Part shown: one piece after another, positions 44,431 through 49,144 of the stretch
How positions within the stretch are numbered: the first letter of the stretch is position 1
How the letters are laid out: the number at the start of each line of letters is the position of its first letter
Notes under the pieces: model-generated
What the model was told of the DNA's origin: nothing
The model's input: only the letters and a program-made list of their open reading frames with translations
Database searches by the model: none
Assembly: GCA_024226335.1 (NCBI GenBank)
Contig: JAAELY010000049.1
Span: 1 to 49,144, forward strand
Source: a bacterium
GTDB lineage: Bacteria > Myxococcota_A > UBA9160 > SZUA-336
DNA length: 49,144 nt
Reading direction: 5' to 3'
Made by a program: the position numbers and the translations under genes

Positions 44431-45369
44431 TCAGGCGGCTCGCACCAGCTTGGCTTGATACGCTTTCCAGCGGCCCATCATCTTCTCTGCAACCTCGAGG
44501 TCGGCATCATTGTCGATGTCGAGCGCAGCGCCACCCAGGCCCGTGGTGATCGCTTTGAAGTCGGTTCGCAGCATGGCTCCGATACCGCGTTCGACCGTTT
44601 CGAGCTTCACCCACGAGCGCACCCGATCGGCGAGTTTGCGGTAGCCACGGCGATCCAGGAGCAGCCCCAGGTGCATCAACGAGTAGAAGAACAGCACCCA
44701 AAGATTCCGCCACTCGCGGCGCAGGATGCGCCATCCGAGTCCCAGCAGGGAGCCGACTTCTTTCTGATAGCGGTTCTCGTACACATCCTGGATGTAGTGT
44801 CGATTTCCCATCTTCAGCGGACGCACATAGTGCAGGTTGTTCTGGCGGTACAGACCTTCTGCCAGATGGAAGCAGGCCATCTCTATACCGGGTTGATCTT
44901 CACTGGGTAGATAGGGCGCGAGGGCGACCTCGGGTGTGAGCCCCAGTGCATAGTCGACTTTGGCAGCTTCCGAGTCCTGGATGAAGCGCGAGATCTCCTC
45001 GGGAACCACCAGGGGAATATCGGTCGGCACCACGAGGATAGAATGTTCTGGATCGGGATCCGGAGAGGGCAGGGTGCGCAGGAATGCGTGCCAGACGTTC
45101 TCGTACAAGGAGTCGCGTTGTGGCATGACGTGGATCGGACGGCCGAGCGACGCCGCGAGCGTCAGGCAACCGTGTTCGTGAATCGCACGCTCGATCCGCG
45201 GGGCATTGCCGACCACGAAGACTTCGTCGACTTCGGGCGTGTGCAACAAACTCTCGAGCACGTGCACGAGCATCGGCTTGCCGCAGATATCCAGAAAGCC
45301 CTTGCTGCGGCCGCGCACGGAGCGACTGGCTCCGCGGTCGCCCGCCAATAGAACCGCCTGAACGCCCAT
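44431..45369 (-). CDS. MobA-like NTP transferase domain protein
   Basis: The 312-residue protein starts with a nucleotidyltransferase signature (VQAVLLAGDRGASRSVRGRS, then KGFLDICGKPMLVHVLESL) and has LVVPTDIPLVVPEEI as the metal-binding Asp region. The second half is not typical of MobA: it has FEYSL-like hydrophobic helices (LWVLFFYSLMHLGLLLDRRG) and ends with IDNDADLEVAEKMM. The glycine loop is less canonical (GDRGAS rather than GGxGxR). The nucleotide and acceptor are unknown; membrane association is possible. ATG at 45369 has AGGAGG 6 nt upstream. Confidence 0.82.
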   Translation of the reverse strand: MGVQAVLLAGDRGASRSVRGRSKGFLDICGKPMLVHVLESLLHTPEVDEVFVVGNAPRIERAIHEHGCLTLAASLGRPIHVMPQRDSLYENVWHAFLRTLPSPDPDPEHSILVVPTDIPLVVPEEISRFIQDSEAAKVDYALGLTPEVALAPYLPSEDQPGIEMACFHLAEGLYRQNNLHYVRPLKMGNRHYIQDVYENRYQKEVGSLLGLGWRILRREWRNLWVLFFYSLMHLGLLLDRRGYRKLADRVRSWVKLETVERGIGAMLRTDFKAITTGLGGAALDIDNDADLEVAEKMMGRWKAYQAKLVRAA

Positions 45370-45549
45370 GGTTTCCTCCTGATACTCTCAGCATACCGCC
45401 GCGCGGGAGTCGCCGGCAATCCCGCAGCGATCCCCCCCCTATTGGTGGGCGGGCAGACCTGCGGGTGGCGCTCGGAGCGGTTCAGCAGAAGGCAAGGCGG
45501 GTGCAGGGCCTGGGTAGCTCTTTGCCAAGCGCGGTGGATTTCGTGCAGA

Positions 45550-45584
45550 CTTCGGTCCGCACGCTTTCGTGCGGACCGAAGGAG
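45550..45584 (+). promoter_or_regulatory. hairpin overlapping the ribosome site of the ABM gene
   Basis: A perfect 14-bp stem (CTTCGGTCCGCACG with its complement) closes on a CTTT loop at 45550-45581. The right arm includes the AAG of the AAGGAG Shine-Dalgarno sequence (45579-45584), which lies 5 nt before the ATG at 45590. In mRNA the stem would partly hide the ribosome site, so a cis-acting translational control or mRNA-stabilising role is plausible. Confidence 0.55.
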
Positions 45585-45589
45585 ATCCC

Positions 45590-45871
45590 ATGCCCAGCGT
45601 TGTTGCGACGATCAAGGTAAAGGCTGACAAGATCGAGGAGGCCACGGCCTTTTTTCAGGAGCTTTCCAGCGACTGCTTGAAGAACGAAGCCGGCACCACC
45701 GCCTATACCGTTCACCAGCGAGTCGACGATCCCACGGTCTTCATCTTCTACGAAAAGTACGTGGATGAAGAAGCCTTCGCGATCCACGGCAAGAATCTCC
45801 GCGCCCACGGAGCGAAGTTCGTCGGCGTGCTCGACGGAGCGCCCGAAATCGTGATGTTGCAGGAAGTCTGA
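45590..45871 (+). CDS. antibiotic biosynthesis monooxygenase (ABM) domain protein
   Basis: The 93-residue dimeric alpha/beta ferredoxin-like protein is of the YgiN/quinol-monooxygenase type. It has VVATIKVKADKIEEATAFFQ, LKNEAGTTAYTVHQRVDDP, the core strand VFIFYEKYVDEEAFAIHG, and a short C-terminus. Members oxidise small aromatics or act on heme without a cofactor; the substrate is unknown here. ATG at 45590 is preferred over a GTG at 45569, which lies inside the hairpin. It is followed 29 nt later by the SGNH hydrolase gene. Confidence 0.88.
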   Translation: MPSVVATIKVKADKIEEATAFFQELSSDCLKNEAGTTAYTVHQRVDDPTVFIFYEKYVDEEAFAIHGKNLRAHGAKFVGVLDGAPEIVMLQEV

Positions 45872-45900
45872 ACGGCCCCTCCTTCTTTGGTATCGCGCCC

Positions 45901-46968
45901 GTGATCAAGAATCTGGGAACGCTGTTCGTTTCGATCCTGGTCGCACTTGCGCTGTGCGAGGGAATGCTGCGCCTGGCCGGGAATGATCTCCTGCCGGAGC
46001 CCGATCTTTACCGGCTGGATCCAGACGTCGGTAAACGCATGCGTCCGAACTGGGAAGGCCGTGAATTCGGCATCGACGTGCGCACGAATTCCAGGGGGCT
46101 TCGCAATCCCGAAATCGGCTACGAGCGCACACCGGAAAAGACGCGCGTGCTGGTCCTGGGTGACTCGTTGACGTTCGGCTACCGCCTGCAGGAAGAGCAG
46201 AGCTATCCACGCCTGCTCGAGGGAATCCTGAACAGCGCGCGACCGGACGATCCTGTCGAGGTCATCAACACGGGCGTGGTCGGGTACTCGACGCGTCAGG
46301 AAGCCGCATTTTTGCGCGTGGAGGGCGTGCGATATCAACCCGATGTGGTCCTGCTCGCGTTCTACCCGGTCAACGATACGCACGCAAAGCTGCGCAAGTA
46401 CGAGCGCTACAATCGCCTGCGCGAGATCCATCCGTGGTTGCTCGAGATCTACACATTTCCCCGGAAACTGGTCCTGCGGGAGTTCATTCGCGGCACCCGC
46501 CTGATGCTCAAACACAAGACCGCGAGCCTGCGCGTTTCCCTGTCAAAACAGCTGGGGTACGTGGATCAGGGCGCAGAAGACATTCTGGAAGACGACTGGA
46601 CCGTCGGCTACCGGAGCGGGGCACGGGGCTGGCAGACAGCCGCGGCAGCAATTCAGGAAATCGGCGACCTCACGCGTAGGATCGGAGCCCGCGGGATGGT
46701 CGTGCTCTTGCCGGATGTGCAGGACCTGGCTCGCTATCGCGACGAGTTCCACGGGCGGGTAGCCCCGCTGGTGGAGGCGGAAGCCGAGCGGGCGGGGCTC
46801 GCATTCTACGATCTCGAGCCAGTCTTCCGGCCTTACCGCGGTGATGAAGATCGCATCCGCTTCCCCGGTGAGCGCCATCCCAACGCCGAGGGCTATCGGC
46901 TGATTGCAGCGGCAATTGCCAAACCGCTCCGGAAGCTGATCGAAAACGCAGGGAAACCGGGCACTTAG
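45901..46968 (+). CDS. membrane-anchored SGNH/GDSL hydrolase family protein
   Basis: The 355-residue protein starts with a hydrophobic anchor or signal ([20 protein letters not shown]). The SGNH fold follows: block [13 protein letters not shown] (Ser89), block II Gly in [12 protein letters not shown], block [12 protein letters not shown] with Asn, and block [15 protein letters not shown] with His326. The catalytic set is complete, so an esterase or acyl-transfer role on envelope glycans or lipids is plausible. The start is GTG at 45901. It ends 6 nt before a convergent tRNA gene. Confidence 0.88.
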   Translation: MIKNLGTLFVSILVALALCEGMLRLAGNDLLPEPDLYRLDPDVGKRMRPNWEGREFGIDVRTNSRGLRNPEIGYERTPEKTRVLVLGDSLTFGYRLQEEQSYPRLLEGILNSARPDDPVEVINTGVVGYSTRQEAAFLRVEGVRYQPDVVLLAFYPVNDTHAKLRKYERYNRLREIHPWLLEIYTFPRKLVLREFIRGTRLMLKHKTASLRVSLSKQLGYVDQGAEDILEDDWTVGYRSGARGWQTAAAAIQEIGDLTRRIGARGMVVLLPDVQDLARYRDEFHGRVAPLVEAEAERAGLAFYDLEPVFRPYRGDEDRIRFPGERHPNAEGYRLIAAAIAKPLRKLIENAGKPGT

Positions 46969-46974
46969 AGAATT

Positions 46975-47050
46975 TGGTGGAGATGAGCGGGATCGAACCG
47001 CCGACCTCTGCGTTGCGAACGCAGCGCTCTCCCAGCTGAGCTACATCCCC
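46975..47050 (-). tRNA. tRNA-Ala (anticodon CGC)
   Basis: On the minus strand the 76-nt gene folds as a full cloverleaf. The acceptor stem GGGGATG pairs with CATCTCC (one G-T pair), the D arm contains GCTCAGCTGGGAGAGC, and the anticodon arm CTGCG-TTCGCAA-CGCAG carries CGC at the anticodon. The T arm GGCGG-TTCGATC-CCGCT is complete and CCA is encoded. It reads the GCG alanine codon. No duplicated 3' end or integrase gene was seen next to it. Confidence 0.97.
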
Positions 47051-47154
47051 GGAAGATCCCGTACGGTATAGCCCCACCGGTCCCTGAACAAGTGCGAGCG
47101 CCGTTCGCGCCCAGATTACGGCAAGTCCACCGTCTGACTGCCGATATGTAGAGC

Positions 47155-49144
47155 GTGAGCCGGAATGTCATCGGAATCGATCTGGGCACCCTCAACAGTT
47201 GTGTCGCTGCTGTCCGCGAAGGGCGTGCGGAAGTCCTGCGTGGGGACAATCGCGGCATCGTTCCGTCGTGTGTGGGCTTCAAGGACGGCAAAGTCCTGGT
47301 GGGCGCCCCGGCCAAGCGACACGCGGTCTCGGATCCGCAGTCCACGCTGATCGCAATCAAGCGACTGATCGGCCACGCCTTCGATTCCAGGGAAGTGCGG
47401 GAGGCCGCAGAGCAGCTTCCGTACAAGATCAAGAAGAGCCGGCTCGGAAGCGTCGTTCTCCAGATCGGCGATGAAGAACTCTCACCCGTTCAAGTCTCCA
47501 CGCTGATCCTGGCCAAGGTCAAGGAGATCGCAGAAACCGCCCTCGGCAGTCCTGTCGGCGAAGCGGTCATCTCGGTACCCGCGCACTTCAACGACGTACA
47601 GCGCAAGGCGACAATGCTGGCCGCTGAAGACGCCGGTCTCAAAGTCCTGCGTTTGGTGAACGAGCCGACGGCCGCGGCCTTCGCATACGGGTACAAAAAG
47701 GCCAAAGACTTCACACTCGCAGTGTACGACCTGGGCGGTGGCACCTTCGACGTAACGGTACTGCGCGCCCGAGGAAACACCTTCTCGGTAGTGGCAACCG
47801 ACGGCGACTCGTACCTCGGGGGCGAGGACTTCGACCTCAAGATTGCCGAGTGGCTCGAAGCCGAATTCACCAGCGAGTTCGGCCAGGGGTTCGGCGAAGA
47901 CCGCGCCGCGCGCCAACGCGTGAGGGAAGCGGCAGAAAAGGCAAAGGTCGAACTCACCGAGGTCGAGACTTCACAGATCGAACTCCCGTTTCTGACCAAG
48001 CTCGACGACGGCACACGGCCGGGCTTCTCCCGTACGATCACACGCGCCAAGGTGGCCGAGCTGGTTTCACCGTTGATCGCGCGAACGCGCGAGCTATGCG
48101 AGCGCTGTCTTCAGACAGCCAGCATCTCGGTCAACGAAATCAGCGAAGTTCTGCTGGTCGGCGGTCAGAGTCGCATGCCGGCAGTCCGCGAGGTGGTGCG
48201 TGATCTGTTTGCCAAAGAGCCGCGCCGAGACATCAATCCAGACGAAGTCGTGGCGATGGGCGCCGCTCTGTACGCCTACTCGCTGGTCTCCGACGATCTC
48301 GCCCAGGAAGCTGAAGACGAAGCGAAGGAATCGTTCGCAGTCGCAGTCAAGGAGACCTCGGTCGCCCGCAAGCTGGTCAACGAGATCGCAGATCTGGGCA
48401 CAGCTGAGATCGACAACAAGGCACTGGCCGATCGACTCGAAGCCCTTCTCGCAGCGGCCGAAGCGGGCGGTGCTGCAAAGGTTTCAGAGCCCCAGGTAGA
48501 CGACGATCCAACCCAGCCATCGATGTACACACTCGATCCGCACAGCTTGCCACCGGTAGCTTCAGATCCGCCCCCTCAGCCGAAAAACGGCAGCACGAGC
48601 CAGCCTATCGGCCGCGTCCATACGCAGCGCAGGATCGCCGCACCGGAACCTCCAGCACCCAAGTTCGACGAACCCGTCGACCAGGTCGAGCCGTCGATCG
48701 CGGAACACGATCCGCTCGATGACTCTCTCAGCGCAGCCCAGACCGACACGGCCAGCGCGGATGAACCGGCACTGCCCGAACTCGACGAGTCTCCGGCGCT
48801 CGAACTCGACGAACCCGTCGATGACTTCCCCGCGCCCAAGTTCGATGAGCCCGTCGACGACTTCCCCGTGCCCAAGTTCGATGAGCCCGTCGACGACTTC
48901 CCCGTGCCCAAGTTCGATGAGCCCGTCGACCAGGTCGAGCCGCCGATCGCGGAACACGATCCACTCGATGACTTTCTCAACGCAGCCCAGACCGACACGG
49001 CCAGCGCGGATGAACCGGCACTGCCCGAACTCGACGAACCCGTCGATGACTTCCCCGTGCCCAAGTTCGATGAGCCCGTCGACCAGGTCGAGCCGCCGAT
49101 CGCGGAACACGATCCACTCGATGACTTTCTCAACGCAGCCCAGA
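47155..49144 (+). CDS. Hsp70-type ATPase without substrate-binding domain, repetitive acidic tail (3' cut)
   Basis: The frame is open from GTG 47155 to the window end (663 codons). Residues 1-376 form a complete Hsp70 nucleotide-binding domain: phosphate-1 GIDLGTLNSCVA (Leu13 where DnaK has Thr), SVPAHFNDVQRKAT, NEPTAAAFAYG, phosphate-2 YDLGGGTFDV (191-200), LLVGGQSRMP (333-342), and PDEVVAMGAALYAY. The beta substrate-binding domain that should follow is missing. Instead there is a short helical segment (to about 440), a Pro-rich linker, and from about residue 508 tandem acidic repeats (PKFDEPVDDFPV and longer units). It may be a signalling or scaffold ATPase rather than a folding chaperone. 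Confidence 0.88.
   Translation, partial: MSRNVIGIDLGTLNSCVAAVREGRAEVLRGDNRGIVPSCVGFKDGKVLVGAPAKRHAVSDPQSTLIAIKRLIGHAFDSREVREAAEQLPYKIKKSRLGSVVLQIGDEELSPVQVSTLILAKVKEIAETALGSPVGEAVISVPAHFNDVQRKATMLAAEDAGLKVLRLVNEPTAAAFAYGYKKAKDFTLAVYDLGGGTFDVTVLRARGNTFSVVATDGDSYLGGEDFDLKIAEWLEAEFTSEFGQGFGEDRAARQRVREAAEKAKVELTEVETSQIELPFLTKLDDGTRPGFSRTITRAKVAELVSPLIARTRELCERCLQTASISVNEISEVLLVGGQSRMPAVREVVRDLFAKEPRRDINPDEVVAMGAALYAYSLVSDDLAQEAEDEAKESFAVAVKETSVARKLVNEIADLGTAEIDNKALADRLEALLAAAEAGGAAKVSEPQVDDDPTQPSMYTLDPHSLPPVASDPPPQPKNGSTSQPIGRVHTQRRIAAPEPPAPKFDEPVDQVEPSIAEHDPLDDSLSAAQTDTASADEPALPELDESPALELDEPVDDFPAPKFDEPVDDFPVPKFDEPVDDFPVPKFDEPVDQVEPPIAEHDPLDDFLNAAQTDTASADEPALPELDEPVDDFPVPKFDEPVDQVEPPIAEHDPLDDFLNAAQ
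48679..49144 (+). repeat. nested coding repeats: long unit beginning QVEP-IAEHDPLDD
   Basis: A near-identical block (GACCAGGTCGAGCC onward, encoding DQVEP, IAEHDPLDD, AAQTDTASADEPALPELDE) begins at 48679, 48928 and 49081, spacings of 249 and 153 bp, all multiples of three. The third copy is cut by the window end. Copies two and three are identical over the visible part; the first differs at a few bases. This indicates recent unequal exchange or slippage. Confidence 0.9.
48799..48942 (+). repeat. 36-bp in-frame tandem repeat (PKFDEPVDDFPV)
   Basis: Four consecutive 36-bp units begin at 48799, 48835, 48871 and 48907. They encode variants of P-K-F-D-E-P-V-D-D-F-P-V; the second and third differ hardly at all. 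They lie inside the longer repeats of the Hsp70-like gene. Confidence 0.9.

Noticed and set aside
46975-47050. tRNA-Ala as an integration (att) site
   Set aside because: No integrase gene and no repeat of the tRNA 3' end was found in the window.

Overview
The window is a GC-rich, gene-dense bacterial chromosome segment. It carries a Gram-negative envelope repertoire (two outer-membrane porins, lipoproteins, a UB2H-type PBP1B, Lon, a Tat system), a DUF6178 protein, a split propionyl/acetyl-CoA carboxylase, a P-II/glutamine synthetase pair and an argH-dapFAB cluster. Together these point to a deltaproteobacterial or Myxococcota-like lineage. That placement is inference from gene content only. 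Many genes start with GTG, TTG or even CTG, and many neighbours overlap by 4 nt.

Layout. 1-140: end of a short inverted-repeat element. 138-4722 (minus): BON protein, lon, DUF6178 protein, small membrane protein. 4957-7321 (minus): unknown protein, YjjX-like NTPase, gshA. 7365-8738 (plus): DAACS symporter. 8731-10086 (minus): M23 peptidase. 10335-11708 (plus): ceramidase-like protein. 11741-14319 (minus): exported unknown protein, GNAT, aminotransferase. 14637-19073 (plus): a multidomain signalling protein whose catalytic motifs are all lost, an unknown protein, tatA/B, tatC, HAD hydrolase. 19071-19237: second element copy. 19254-25130 (minus): malic enzyme, carboxyltransferase, biotin carboxylase, BCCP. 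25280-29802 (minus, all overlapping): PBP1B, TPR lipoprotein, lspA, folK, transaldolase-like aldolase. 29911-34016 (plus, all overlapping): argH, a tiny LptM-like lipoprotein, dapF, dapA, dapB. 34014-34180: third element copy. 34379-36697 (plus): orphan chemoreceptor. 36754-36936: transposase relic. 37037-38850 (minus): glnB-glnA. 39049-41882 (minus): tandem porins. 42255-42945: frameshifted DUF2064 gene. 42950-45369: lipoprotein, ygfZ, nucleotidyltransferase. 45590-46968 (plus): ABM monooxygenase behind a strong hairpin, SGNH hydrolase. 46975-47050: tRNA-Ala(CGC). 47155-end (plus, cut): Hsp70-type ATPase without a substrate-binding domain, with a repetitive acidic tail.

The strongest unusual signal is the 167-bp element with 23-bp terminal inverted repeats bounded by TA. 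It occurs three times, and in every copy one end supplies the TAG stop codon of the adjacent gene. The element therefore sits exactly at operon 3' ends without altering any protein. Other points of interest are the catalytically degenerate AAA+/histidine-kinase fusion, the Hsp70-repeat protein, an LpoP-like lipoprotein coupled to PBP1B, two likely CTG start codons, and a perfect 14-bp hairpin that overlaps a Shine-Dalgarno sequence.
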